Positions 17,368 to 26,346 of a stretch of 64,000 nucleotides of DNA are shown one piece after another (the first letter of the stretch is position 1; the number at the start of each line of letters is the position of its first letter). The stretch spans positions 1-64,000 of the forward strand of contig JADFZJ010000014.1 in assembly GCA_015232555.1 (NCBI GenBank), read 5' to 3'. Source of the stretch: Desulfamplus sp. GTDB lineage: Bacteria; Desulfobacterota; Desulfobacteria; Desulfobacterales; Desulfobacteraceae. Made by a program: the position numbers and the translations under genes. The notes beneath the pieces are model-generated. The model was not told the DNA's origin. It worked only from the letters and a program-made list of their open reading frames with translations, and did no database searches.

Positions 17368-17461
17368 AAATCAGTATTCTCCTTGTTTTGATAGTGCTGC
17401 AATAATCATATTAATCCATCATAAAAATCTTTTATTCCTGACCATATTGATTCAGACGACG

Positions 17462-18418
17462 TTACGACTCCTGCACCTTTACGAACGATACCTTCCCCAA
17501 CCCAAAAGCTGTATTTTTACCAATATGCACCTTTTCAGCCATCTTCATAAATGGCAAAAAGGGTGTAAAATCTCCCTGATACTCAACTTTGCCCACAAGT
17601 CCGCCCATGAACATCTTTTTATCTTGAGTTGATGAATAGCGTTTCCAGTCAAACCACTTTAAAGAGTTTGCTGCAATGGTTATCTGGTCAGCCTGTGAAA
17701 CCAACCCTGAATAGTCAATATCTGGCTCACCATCACCGTAAACATTTAAAAGAGCTGTTGTTCTTCTTATTATGTTTCTCATAAGAAGCGGAAAGGGCAA
17801 ATTTGCCACTGGTACTTTGCGTGCAATTATTCGCAAAGGCGTATGAATCTGCATAGTAATCTTGCTTATTGCTGATGAAACTCTATCTGCATCTTCAATA
17901 AGTGTAAGAGACTCAAGTGCCTCTGGAATTGCTATGCTTAGGCTTTTATTGGTATAAATTTTAGAGCCAGAAGATGTAAAGGTAACAGATTCCAAAACAA
18001 AACGGCTCCGCTTTCCATTCATAGTTTTGCCAATGCCAATCTCTCCCATCTGCTGGAACGCATAGACAAAATATGGAAGATTACGGTTGATGTCTCCAAA
18101 TAGCATAAGGGTGCAATCAAGAGTCTCTCCTTTTTTGAACTCATAGCGTGTTGAGACAGGCGGTTCGAGCACTAATGGTGAAGGTGCTGATGAGACTCTT
18201 GAACCATCAGGGATTGCGATAGCATCAGCAGTCTCAAATATCATTGAGTAATTACAGTTCTCTCTGAGCAGACACGTTGGACACTTCTGTTGTTTAAGGG
18301 CACACACCACTTTTTTTAACGCATGTCCTAACACTCCACGAAAGGTTGACCCTTTGTAATATGGAAGAACGGCATCATCTTCTAATCGTATAACAAATTT
18401 GTAGCTGCCAAATATCAT
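17462..18418 (-). CDS. cas6: CRISPR RNA-processing endoribonuclease Cas6
   Basis: A 318-residue RAMP protein of the COG5551 group. It has the early motif YYKGSTFRGVLGHALKK, a Cys set CPTCLLRENCNY typical of this branch, and the C-terminal glycine-rich loop AFGLGKVSFV. Cas6 cuts the pre-crRNA in the repeat. The catalytic His cannot be picked with certainty. It is the first gene of the csm operon, starting after GGGAGTTTTAA, and probably defines its promoter end. Presence of Cas6 implies a CRISPR array elsewhere, since none is in the window. Confidence 0.9.
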   Translation of the reverse strand: MIFGSYKFVIRLEDDAVLPYYKGSTFRGVLGHALKKVVCALKQQKCPTCLLRENCNYSMIFETADAIAIPDGSRVSSAPSPLVLEPPVSTRYEFKKGETLDCTLMLFGDINRNLPYFVYAFQQMGEIGIGKTMNGKRSRFVLESVTFTSSGSKIYTNKSLSIAIPEALESLTLIEDADRVSSAISKITMQIHTPLRIIARKVPVANLPFPLLMRNIIRRTTALLNVYGDGEPDIDYSGLVSQADQITIAANSLKWFDWKRYSSTQDKKMFMGGLVGKVEYQGDFTPFLPFMKMAEKVHIGKNTAFGLGKVSFVKVQES

Positions 18419-18699
18419 TTAAAACTCCCAATTTGTTTTATCCATTATTCATAATATCCTGTTATATATAACGTCATTGACACAATTTTTTTTCAAAAAA
18501 AATCAGCTATGAGCAGTTTTATTTATATGCTCATAATTAATGCGTGATTTTAAGTAAAGAGAAAATAGTATTTTTTGATTTAAAAATCTACTATATAACA
18601 GATGGTGTGTATATACTATATTTATAGCATAAGTGACTTCTGGTTTGTTGTAATAAAGGGCAAGTAACGGCGGGTCATAGTGAGAATATTATTTTATAG
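18419..18699 (-). promoter_or_regulatory. Intergenic region with the probable promoter of the CRISPR operon
   Basis: About 280 very AT-rich bases with no gene. On the minus strand it leads into cas6. It includes the 12-base palindrome GTTATATATAAC at 18461-18472 and a TTGAAA-like element about 20 bases upstream of it. The spacing does not fit a textbook promoter exactly, so only the region is proposed. Confidence 0.4.
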
Positions 18700-18717
18700 C
18701 TCCTTTGTGCAAAGGAG
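18700..18717 (-). terminator. Hairpin just after the permease stop codon
   Basis: CTCCTTT-GTGC-AAAGGAG forms a 7-bp stem directly after the permease stop codon at 18719. The following minus-strand bases are AT-rich (CTATAAAATAAT) but hold no pure T-run, so it is a weak terminator candidate. Confidence 0.45.
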
Positions 18718-18718
18718 G

Positions 18719-19825
18719 TTAATTGCCCTGCTTTAGGAATTTATTTACTCCTTTAGAGTGCTTGATAACAACCTTGTGTTTCAAAAAGTAGTCGCCCATA
18801 ATGAGAAAAACAAGCAAAATACCATTAACAATTTGAACAGTTGCACCTGGCAAACCCAAAGATATCTGGATCGCATCTCCACCAACAAGAATACCTGCAA
18901 AAAATAGTGCAGAAACAAGCACATACATGGGGTTAAGTTTAGCAAGCCATGCCACAATAATGGCAGTAAATCCATAACCAGAGGAGATTGATGCAGGATA
19001 TCCAAGATAGTGGTGAATGCCAGCAAGCTCTCCTACGCCTGCAATGCCTGCAAGACCCCCGCTTAAAATCATAATCACAATTGTAGTTCTGAAAAAATTG
19101 ATCCCTGCATATCTGCCAGCCTCAGGATTTTCGCCAATAACTCTCACCTCATATCCGAACCGCGTCCGATAGACAACAATTGAAAGGATAACTACAGAGA
19201 TAATGGCGACAATCAGTGTTACATAGTGTATTCTTGAGCCGGGCATTACTCCAAGAAGTGCCGAAGGATTTAGGTTATTTGTGCCGGGAAATCCAAAGCG
19301 GGTGCTGCCTTTCCATGGTCCTACAATAAGCATGGTTATAAATTCAGCACAGATGTAGTTGAGCATCAAAGTGGAGATAACTTCATTGATGGAAAACTTT
19401 ATTTTAAGTATTGCTGGAATAAGTCCAAGCAGTGCACCGCCAGCAAAACCTGCAAAAAACATAAGAGGAATCAGCAAGTATGATGGAAGAGTATCACCCC
19501 ATGCAAGACCAACCCATGTTCCCATAAGAGCACCCATGAGAAGCTGCCCCTCAGCACCGATATTCCAGAACTTGCCTCTGAACGCAAGAGCAAGCCCGCC
19601 GCCGATAAGAATCAAAGGAATGGCTTTGGTCACTGTCTCCTTAAATCCATACATTGAACCAAAAGAACCTGTAAATATCTTGGCAATTGCATAGAGCGGA
19701 TTAACGCCGCACAGCAAAAATACAATACCAATAGCGACCAAAGATGCAGCAAGAGAGCCGATGTTTGTCATAAGAGATCTAAGCGGTGTAACGGAATCTC
19801 TGTCATATACGTTAATTTTAAACAT
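18719..19825 (-). CDS. Nucleoside-type ABC transporter permease (BMP family system)
   Basis: A 368-residue inner-membrane permease of the BPD_transp_2 family with about nine to ten hydrophobic segments. The EAA-like phrase KFWNIGAEGQLLMGALMG near residues 85-102 is typical of NupP/YufP-type permeases that import nucleosides with a BmpA-type binding protein. It follows the ATPase gene by 58 bases. These systems normally have a second, shorter permease next; here the gene is followed by a hairpin and then the CRISPR operon, so the second permease is missing or placed elsewhere. Confidence 0.88.
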   Translation of the reverse strand: MFKINVYDRDSVTPLRSLMTNIGSLAASLVAIGIVFLLCGVNPLYAIAKIFTGSFGSMYGFKETVTKAIPLILIGGGLALAFRGKFWNIGAEGQLLMGALMGTWVGLAWGDTLPSYLLIPLMFFAGFAGGALLGLIPAILKIKFSINEVISTLMLNYICAEFITMLIVGPWKGSTRFGFPGTNNLNPSALLGVMPGSRIHYVTLIVAIISVVILSIVVYRTRFGYEVRVIGENPEAGRYAGINFFRTTIVIMILSGGLAGIAGVGELAGIHHYLGYPASISSGYGFTAIIVAWLAKLNPMYVLVSALFFAGILVGGDAIQISLGLPGATVQIVNGILLVFLIMGDYFLKHKVVIKHSKGVNKFLKQGN

Positions 19826-19883
19826 GTTATCTTATTTGATCCTTAAATTAAAAAGCTGTATCTCTATATGAGTAAAAATATTT

Positions 19884-21401
19884 TTAATAACGCACAGAAC
19901 CTGCCATCATCAAGCCGATATCTGCAAGTTTTTCTTTGTCTGATGAGTCAAGAATTCCTGTAAATTCTCCCTGAAACATAACTGCAATTCTGTCGCACAG
20001 CTCAAATATTTCATCTAAGTCTTCGGAAAAAAGAAGTACTGCTCCACCTTCACGTCTTCTTTTAAGAAGCTGTTCACGCAGATATTCGGTTGCTCCGACA
20101 TCAAGTCCATAAGTTGGGTGAGATGCAACAAGAAGAGATGGTTTTTCGCTTATCTCACGTCCTAAAATCAGCTTTTGAATATTGCCGCCAGAAAGGTTTT
20201 TAATCTGTACATCTATAGAGTGTGTGGCAACTTTGTAACTATCTACAAGTGATTTAGTGTGATTTTTAATTCTGCCATACTCCAAGAACATATTTTTTGA
20301 GAACTTTTCAAGGTGGTGCTGCTTTAAAATTGCGTTATCATAGAGAAAAAGTCCTGGGGCAATGCCAAATTTAATTCTCTCTTCAGGCACATGAGATACT
20401 CCGTGATCATAAATTTTTCTCGGAGACATATTTGTGATGTTTTTCTTGCCAGCAAAAACCGCCCCTGATTTTATTGGTCTTATTCCAGTTATCGCTTCAG
20501 CAAGCTCTTTTTGACCATTGCCTGCAACTCCAGCGATGCCAAATATCTCGTTTGCATAGACATCAAAAGAGATATACTTAACTACAGGAAGCCCCTTATC
20601 GCCAATAACATGCAAATTAGAAACTTTAAGCACCTGCTCTCCTCTTGGCAGAGGCTCACGGTTGACATTAAAGAGCACTTCCCTGCCGATCATCATTCTT
20701 GCAAGAGAGCGTTTATCCATATTGGCAGTATCAGCATGCCCCGCAATCCGCCCTTTTTGAATTACAGTTACTCGATCGCATATATCCATGATCTCATCTA
20801 ATTTGTGGCTGATGATAATAACCATGTGACCCTGTGCCTTCATATCCTTTAAAATTCTGAAAAGCTCTTTTGTCTCCTGCGGAGTAAGCACCGATGTTGG
20901 CTCATCTAAAATCAGAAGATCAGCACCATTTAAAAGAGCTTTGATGATCTCAACTCTCTGCTGCTCTCCTGCTGACAGTTGCCACACTTTTTTATAAGGC
21001 TCAATGGCAAAGTTGAACTTTTCAGAGAACTCAACCACCTTATCGCGTATTCTTATCTTTGGAAAAAAGAATGGTGTTTTTTCATATCCAAGGGCAATAT
21101 TTTCAATCACAGTGTGGTTCTGTATGAGCATGAAATGTTGGTGCACCATGCCAATACCGTGATGTATAGAGTCTATAGGGGAGTTTATTTTAACACTTTC
21201 ACCATTTATCCTAATCTCTCCTGAATCTGGCTGGTAAAGTCCATAAAGGATATTCATCAAGGTGGTTTTGCCTGCTCCATTCTCGCCGAGAAGCCCAAGA
21301 ATTTCACCTGAATTTATGTGAAGATTTATATCTTTATTGGCAAAGTTACCTTGAAATGATTTGGAGATATTGACCATTTCAAGTTTCTGGATTTTTTTCA
21401 T
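19884..21401 (-). CDS. Nucleoside/sugar-type ABC transporter ATPase (double ATPase)
   Basis: A 505-residue protein with two ATP-binding halves, the pattern of RbsA/NupO-type importers. The first half has Walker A GENGAGKTTL, signature LSAGEQQRVEI and Walker B LLILDEPTS. The second half has a degenerate Walker A (GVAGNGQKEL) and the signature LSGGNIQKLILGREI. It energises uptake through the adjacent permease. The binding-protein gene that should start this operon lies about 7 kb upstream, beyond the restriction-modification island. Confidence 0.9.
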   Translation of the reverse strand: MKKIQKLEMVNISKSFQGNFANKDINLHINSGEILGLLGENGAGKTTLMNILYGLYQPDSGEIRINGESVKINSPIDSIHHGIGMVHQHFMLIQNHTVIENIALGYEKTPFFFPKIRIRDKVVEFSEKFNFAIEPYKKVWQLSAGEQQRVEIIKALLNGADLLILDEPTSVLTPQETKELFRILKDMKAQGHMVIIISHKLDEIMDICDRVTVIQKGRIAGHADTANMDKRSLARMMIGREVLFNVNREPLPRGEQVLKVSNLHVIGDKGLPVVKYISFDVYANEIFGIAGVAGNGQKELAEAITGIRPIKSGAVFAGKKNITNMSPRKIYDHGVSHVPEERIKFGIAPGLFLYDNAILKQHHLEKFSKNMFLEYGRIKNHTKSLVDSYKVATHSIDVQIKNLSGGNIQKLILGREISEKPSLLVASHPTYGLDVGATEYLREQLLKRRREGGAVLLFSEDLDEIFELCDRIAVMFQGEFTGILDSSDKEKLADIGLMMAGSVRY

Positions 21402-21433
21402 GCTTTATACTACTTTTAACCCTTTAATGTTTA

Positions 21434-21486
21434 GATTGAAATTCTTGAACAGAATATAGGCAGCTTTCGCTGCAATTATTGCCGAA
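21434..21486 (-). repeat. Dispersed element with GCAGC/GCTGC hairpin, copy C
   Basis: Read on the minus strand, CAATAATTGCAGCGAAAGCTGCC matches elements at 41101-41149 and 50648-50694. On its far side a GAATTTCAATCT stretch resembles the start of another unit. It lies directly after the broken end of hsdR. Confidence 0.6.
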
Positions 21487-21487
21487 T

Positions 21488-22757
21488 TTATAATGTCCGC
21501 TTGATAATGACTTTGAGTTTGGATTTTACGCTTTCCTTTATAGTCCAGTCAATATAAGCATTCTCACGCGCTTTCTGAGTCAGCACAACCGCAAGCTCCA
21601 TCAGGCTTTTGCTTTGCGGTGTATGTAGCATTTGGCAGGGCATCACGTAAATATTTGGCAAAACCATACACAACCTTTTTGCCTGTGATATTGCCAATGC
21701 CATCTTTTACATCAAGGGTCTTGGCAGCAAAACCATATTGACTGCGGTGAGCTTCATCAACCATCACAATAATATTACGGCGGTTTGAAAGCTGTTCATA
21801 AACATTGCCATCTTCTGGCTGGAACTTTTGAATAGTTGAAAAAATCACACCACCAGAAGCTACTCTCAACAAATCCTTTAAATGCTCTCGATTCTCAACC
21901 TGCTTGGGTTCTTGTCTTAACAACTGAGTTGATGCTGCAAAAGTATCAAACAACTGGTCATCTAAATCGTTACGGTCAGCTATTACCAAAACAGTCGGGT
22001 TATCAAGTGATAAAACTAATTTACCTGTATAAAAAACCATTGAGAGAGATTTACCGCTGCCTTGAGTATGCCAGATTACGCCTGCCTTCTGATTGCCACC
22101 TTCACTGCTTTTCCAAGCCATGAATCTTGTTAAATTTGCAGACAATGAACCAGCTTTAGCTTCAAGACCATCTGAAATAATAAGCAGAGCATTATAAGTG
22201 AACAGCGAGGGGATAGTGTTTTCGTAGGTGTCAAACTGTTGATATGCGGTTTTTATTGTGGCATTTTCATCGGCAGGGTTTTTAAGCTCAATGACTACAA
22301 GTGGCAAGCCATTTACAAACAGCACCAAATCAGGGCGTTTGTTCTGATTGTTTTCAATGACTGTGAATTGATTGGCAACTATAAAATCGTTGTTTTCAGG
22401 ATTGGCAAAATCAATCAACCATACCAAATCACCCCTTTCCTGATTATCATGGCTGTAACTGACATTGACCCCTTCAGTAAGCAGACGGTGAAAGGTCTCA
22501 TTATTAGTAAGTATCTCTGGTGAGTTGATGCGTGTAATCTCTTTAACTGCCTGCTCTCTTGCAAATTCTGGAATCTTAGGGTTTATCCTTTGCACAGCAA
22601 TATTAAGACGGTCAGTTAAAACAACTTCATCGTAGCGGGTTCTCTCTGCTCGGTCGCCATCAGGGGCAATGTCTGGAGCGTAAATATACTGATAACCAAG
22701 TTGTTCAAATAATTGAATTGCAAACTCTTCAATAGCTGATTCTGTAAGGCGGGTCAT
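21488..22757 (-). pseudogene. hsdR: Type I restriction endonuclease subunit HsdR, internally deleted
   Basis: The first 378 or so residues are a normal HsdR start: nuclease block PDLVLFVNGLPLVVIELKNP, Walker A QGSGKS, and the helicase box VDEAHRSQYG. After YLRDALPNATY (about 21620) the sequence jumps: motif III (FTGTP) and the rest of the motor are absent, and the reading frame ends at 21564. The family C-terminal block (ENAYIDWTIKESVKSKLKV) is found in another frame just downstream, to 21488. So several hundred codons are deleted and the ends are out of frame. Restriction should be lost. The start overlaps the preceding small gene by four bases. Confidence 0.85.
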
Positions 22758-22969
22758 TGTTTTATAATCCCAAATTTTTTGGCATCATCTTGGTTTAACA
22801 CCACAATATCTTCCAAAGCAAAAGCCTTTTTTGTCCCTTTCATCTCTTTTCTTAAACAGTCAGAAATTTGAGGAATCCATTTTTTATAAGTAGGAGACTC
22901 TTCAGGCAGGAAAACAGAACAATCATCATATTCAAAAACCATATCTGACTCTTTTTTTTCTTTAACCAT
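22754..22969 (-). CDS. Small hypothetical protein between AAA-ATPase remnant and hsdR
   Basis: A 71-residue acidic/basic mixed protein (MVKEKKESDMVFEYDDCSVF at the start). It overlaps the end of the AAA-ATPase remnant by eight bases and the hsdR start by four, which suggests a translationally coupled operon in the ancestor. No family is recognised and no motif is visible. It may be the partner of the neighbouring ATPase, a common arrangement, but this is inference. Confidence 0.55.
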   Translation of the reverse strand: MVKEKKESDMVFEYDDCSVFLPEESPTYKKWIPQISDCLRKEMKGTKKAFALEDIVVLNQDDAKKFGIIKQ

Positions 22970-23840
22970 TCAACATAACCTCTAATTCCTCTTCATAAAG
23001 CCTTATAGACTCATCAATAATTGAATTATCTGGAAGACCACCTTTTAAGTCAGAAAAACGATACATCTCATTATCAAAAGATAAAACATCAATGGTTTCT
23101 TGTTTTTGTTTAGCTATAAGAGCTAATGTACCTATTGCCAAGCAATACATCAAAAATAGCTATCTTTTTAATACCTTCAGCAGTAACAGAAATTCCAAAA
23201 GAAGTCCGACCCTGCTTGTAAATCCAATTATCTGAAGAAGATTCATACTTGACTTTCCCTTGCAGTATTTTTTCAAGAGATTTTCTTGATTCTGCAAATT
23301 TAGGAAAATTCTTCCCTTTCTGAGTTTGGATTGAAAGAGCCTTTACAAGGTCATAGCACGTATCATTAAAACCAAAACTTTTATCTATCTCTCTTGATTT
23401 TCTGATATTGCCAAAAAGAGAAAGCACCTCTTTGGCTGGAATAAAGATTGAGTTATGTTCTCTTTTATCAATGGTTTTAGAACAATCAACAATTGTATTT
23501 TTTGTTTTCTCGCCAAAAGCAAAATGAACTTCTCCTCCGTCAATCGCAGCTTTAAAAAAAGTTTTTCTTTTACTCCAGTTGTTACCAAGTCTCCAAATTT
23601 TTCTACTTGAAAAACCCAATATAATTTATCAGCTAATATTGTTTCAAATTTTCTCGGGTCTTTACCCAATCCAAACTCTTCAATTGATTTAATAGCAGAA
23701 TAGAGTGCTTTTAAAAGAAATGTTTTGCCGCTGCCATTTGAGCCAATTATCAAATTCAACCTTGAAGGTTTATTCCAGATTAAATTCTTAATGGGTCCAA
23801 AGTTTCTAATTTCTACATTCTCAATCATATTGTAATCCAT
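22962..23840 (-). pseudogene. AAA/OLD-like ATPase remnant with frameshift and deletion
   Basis: Three reading frames together give one ATPase. The first (to 23385) has ENVEIRNFGPIKNL and Walker A IGSNGSGKTFLLKAL. Homology shifts to a second frame at a run of seven A/T bases (23554-23560), continuing as FFKAAIDGGEVHFAFGEKTK. At about 23150 it stops after DVLLGNRY and resumes in a third frame as KQKQETIDVLSFD to 22962. The Walker B region that should lie at the junction is absent. It therefore looks doubly broken. The homopolymer shift alone could be a sequencing error or slippage site; the lost Walker B segment could not. Confidence 0.75.
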
Positions 23841-23843
23841 TCT

Positions 23844-24122
23844 TCAGTTTATATTCAAATCTTCCTCTTGAATAAGCTCTATACCCTTATCACCAGCCTC
23901 AATGATTTTTTCTATCTTTTCTAAAGGCAGACTTGTAACAACTGCAATCTCATTAAGGGGCATATTAAAATTACATAGCTTTTTAATCATCTGGAATTTT
24001 TCTTTTATACGCCCTTTAGCCATTCCTTTAGCCATTCCTTTAGCCATTCCTTTAGCCATTCCTTTAGCAATCCCTTGAGCTTCCCATTCTTCTCTCCATT
24101 CGGTAAGTGTTTCTGCTAACAT
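23844..24122 (-). CDS. Probable internal gene for a short Rpn C-terminal protein (RpnS-like)
   Basis: An in-frame ATG at 24122 (Met247 of the long protein) is preceded by AAAGGAGG with eight bases of spacing, a near-ideal ribosome-binding site. Translation from here gives a 92-residue protein starting MLAETLTEWREEW, containing the GMAK repeats and the C-terminal tail. Gene-within-gene antitoxins of this kind have been described for Rpn nucleases. The site is seen directly; the function is from that precedent. Confidence 0.65.
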   Translation of the reverse strand: MLAETLTEWREEWEAQGIAKGMAKGMAKGMAKGMAKGRIKEKFQMIKKLCNFNMPLNEIAVVTSLPLEKIEKIIEAGDKGIELIQEEDLNIN

Positions 24123-24860
24123 AGAATCTACCTCCTTTAGTTCCTGAAATTCTGGAATATTATCATTTTTAAACCGAGACCTTAAAAGGCGGCTTAACCA
24201 TAAAGCAAATGTCCGCCTTATCTCTTGATTTTCTGGTTCTCCAAGATGTTCATGCAGCCTTGCTATATGTTCTCTTATCTCTTGTGTGCTGCGGCAACGC
24301 TCAAACCCGATTAATTCTGCTGTAAGATTAAAATCTGTGCTTTCTAAATTTTTGGCATCAACTCTGCCCTCATCTAAAAGCCAATACGAAAGATGCGGAG
24401 TAAACTTCTTTAAACTTTGATGCACAGGATTAATCAATTCACTAATCTCACAAGGACTATTCCACTCTGGCTTGCCATTGTAAATCACCATTGGCACTAC
24501 AGGCGGAAGAACATCTCCCTTTTTCAGATTCTGGCTGCGGATAATGTCCTGATATAAAAGACCAATATATGTCATAAGCCTTACAGCCATAAAGTAGTTA
24601 TCTGATGATTGAAATTCAAGGATAAGATAGAGATACAACCATTGTTCCCGAAATCTCAAACGCCAGATTTTATCGTCATGGCGTTCCCGCATATCATCAG
24701 TTACAAACGAAACGTTGACAGGCTCAAGCGTGGAAAAATCCATCTCCCAAACCCAATCCTCTTTTACAAAGCCTGTCAAAAGGTCTTTGACCAAATCTGG
24801 ATGAGAAAACAGCAGCTTGTAGCCTGTATCATGGGGCATGTTGTCTTTATCGTTTTTCAT
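23844..24860 (-). CDS. Rpn family recombination-promoting nuclease (transposase_31 type)
   Basis: A 338-residue protein with the Rpn/YhgA layout: N-terminal DTGYKLLFSHPDLVKDLL, then a PD-(D/E)xK nuclease core with Asp around D62-D63 and E82-x-Q84 in YLILEFQSSDNY, then VPMVIYNGKPEW. The C-terminal part holds five imperfect repeats of GMAK, made by a 12-bp tandem repeat, and a short helical tail. Rpn proteins are DNA nucleases; several act in phage defence and are controlled by a shorter protein made from the same gene. It lies within the type I island, four bases from hsdS and three from the AAA remnant. Confidence 0.85.
   Translation of the reverse strand: MKNDKDNMPHDTGYKLLFSHPDLVKDLLTGFVKEDWVWEMDFSTLEPVNVSFVTDDMRERHDDKIWRLRFREQWLYLYLILEFQSSDNYFMAVRLMTYIGLLYQDIIRSQNLKKGDVLPPVVPMVIYNGKPEWNSPCEISELINPVHQSLKKFTPHLSYWLLDEGRVDAKNLESTDFNLTAELIGFERCRSTQEIREHIARLHEHLGEPENQEIRRTFALWLSRLLRSRFKNDNIPEFQELKEVDSMLAETLTEWREEWEAQGIAKGMAKGMAKGMAKGMAKGRIKEKFQMIKKLCNFNMPLNEIAVVTSLPLEKIEKIIEAGDKGIELIQEEDLNIN
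24013..24072. repeat. 12-bp tandem repeat inside the Rpn gene
   Basis: Four exact copies of CCTTTAGCCATT and a fifth degenerate one. A change of unit number keeps the frame and adds or removes one GMAK unit from both the long and the short Rpn products. Confidence 0.9.
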
Positions 24861-24864
24861 AAGT

Positions 24865-26346
24865 TTAGTATTTTACTCTCACCTCACCACTCATAAGTTT
24901 AGGCAACAGGGCATTTCGGAGTTTTTCAAGAGTGCGGATTTGTTTTTGGTTAATTAACTTTTTACAAAAATAAACCGCTATTTGTTTTTCAAATTCAATG
25001 ATTCTGCTTTCTATTGGGATATAAACTGTATTATCTTTGAAGGTTACTGTAGTAATAGTATCAAAAACACTACCATAAGCTGATGATTGAAGCTCACTGA
25101 CTACATGATTTATAATTAAATAAGTAAAGAAAAAACAATTATCAATTTTCGGTAGAACTCCATAGTTTGATTGACTATAAGTCATTTCTCTTGATAACAA
25201 GCAATATTTGCCAACCGTGCCTCGTGCTGAAATTACGGTCGTATATTTGGGTAATAACTTAGCAGAGCTGTTATTAAGTCCGTTCGCAGTAATCATTTTT
25301 TCGGAAGACATAACAAAAGACTTATGGTTAATGGCTATATCACCACCAGATAACCAGTAAATGTCTCCTTCCCAATATTCTGGTGTAGATGTTTTTGGTG
25401 TTCCCCCGCCTACTAATTGAACAACATCAAGCAAACTTTTTTCCTCCCAATCCTCCCTTGCCTCAACCACAAACCACTGCTTGAAAAGAGTTTCTGCCAT
25501 CGCTTCAAGTGTTTTATTCTGGCGGTGCAATAGGTCTATTTTATCGTCTAAACTGCTGAGGACTGAGGCTATGGCTTTTTGTTCGGGGAGGGGTGGGATG
25601 TTGAATATCAATTCTTTTAAAGATGATAAATTTAAAGTTGGTTGGACAGTATCATTTGTGTTTCCATATAATTGAAATTTTAAATCATCTAATTGAAAAC
25701 AATATTTTATATATCTTTTATCAAAATTATTTTTAATGCGAGCTACGCTAACGGCTCTGGCTACATTCCAACCTTTTAAAGAATTGGGAACAATTGCACA
25801 TTCACCTATACTACCAACAACTGTAATTAAAAGTTCTCCACCTTCTAATCGTGTTCTTTGATATTTATTTTCTATTTCTGACGCAACTTTCAACATAACA
25901 TTAGTGTCAATTATACCATTTTTAATGTTATTGACTCGTATAATTGGAACTGAGTTAATTTCAGTGTGTGATCCAGGCTGAACAATACCATAGGAAATAG
26001 ACTCATCAACAAGCATATGCGTAAATTTAACTTCCCGCCAACCCTTCCGATAAATCACAACTCCTTTAGTCTCGATATGCTCCCTTAATGCCTGATTATC
26101 AATAGTTGGGTAGGCGATAAAATCAAAGAAAAAGGGCAGATAGGTATCTTCTTCAAAGTCATATTGTATTTTTGCTGCAAGTGTTGCGTTTACTTTTTCC
26201 CCTTTCAAGGCAATATCAACATCAGATGCAGCTTTAAAAGTGTCTATGGCACGAGAGCCAAATAAAATAGCCTCTTCAACTTCAGGATATGAGCTTATAA
26301 GTCCTATGATTTCGTCAAGTTGTTTTTCACTTAAACCATATTTCAT
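24865..26346 (-). CDS. MntA-type nucleotidyltransferase fused to type I specificity subunit HsdS
   Basis: A 493-residue fusion. Residues 1-100 are a minimal nucleotidyltransferase with a perfect GSx10DxD motif (G30-S31, D42-x-D44). From about residue 103 (WREVKF, the usual HsdS start) there are two target-recognition domains, separated by conserved helices (PPLPEQKAIASVLSSLDDKI) and ended by LRNALLPKLMSGEVRV. HsdS chooses the DNA sequence methylated or cut by the type I complex. Free MntA proteins AMPylate and neutralise HepT toxins. Here the hepT-type gene lies immediately upstream and overlaps by four bases, so antitoxin and specificity subunit seem joined. I see no stop or start between the two parts that would suggest separate genes. 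Confidence 0.88.
   Translation of the reverse strand: MKYGLSEKQLDEIIGLISSYPEVEEAILFGSRAIDTFKAASDVDIALKGEKVNATLAAKIQYDFEEDTYLPFFFDFIAYPTIDNQALREHIETKGVVIYRKGWREVKFTHMLVDESISYGIVQPGSHTEINSVPIIRVNNIKNGIIDTNVMLKVASEIENKYQRTRLEGGELLITVVGSIGECAIVPNSLKGWNVARAVSVARIKNNFDKRYIKYCFQLDDLKFQLYGNTNDTVQPTLNLSSLKELIFNIPPLPEQKAIASVLSSLDDKIDLLHRQNKTLEAMAETLFKQWFVVEAREDWEEKSLLDVVQLVGGGTPKTSTPEYWEGDIYWLSGGDIAINHKSFVMSSEKMITANGLNNSSAKLLPKYTTVISARGTVGKYCLLSREMTYSQSNYGVLPKIDNCFFFTYLIINHVVSELQSSAYGSVFDTITTVTFKDNTVYIPIESRIIEFEKQIAVYFCKKLINQKQIRTLEKLRNALLPKLMSGEVRVKY

Noticed and set aside
1-18700. A CRISPR array within the Cas locus
   Set aside because: I looked for 28-37 base repeats spaced by 30-45 bases in all intergenic stretches and found none. 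The array must be outside the window.
18419-18718. A small gene or tRNA between cas6 and the permease
   Set aside because: All frames have stops every few codons and no cloverleaf could be drawn.
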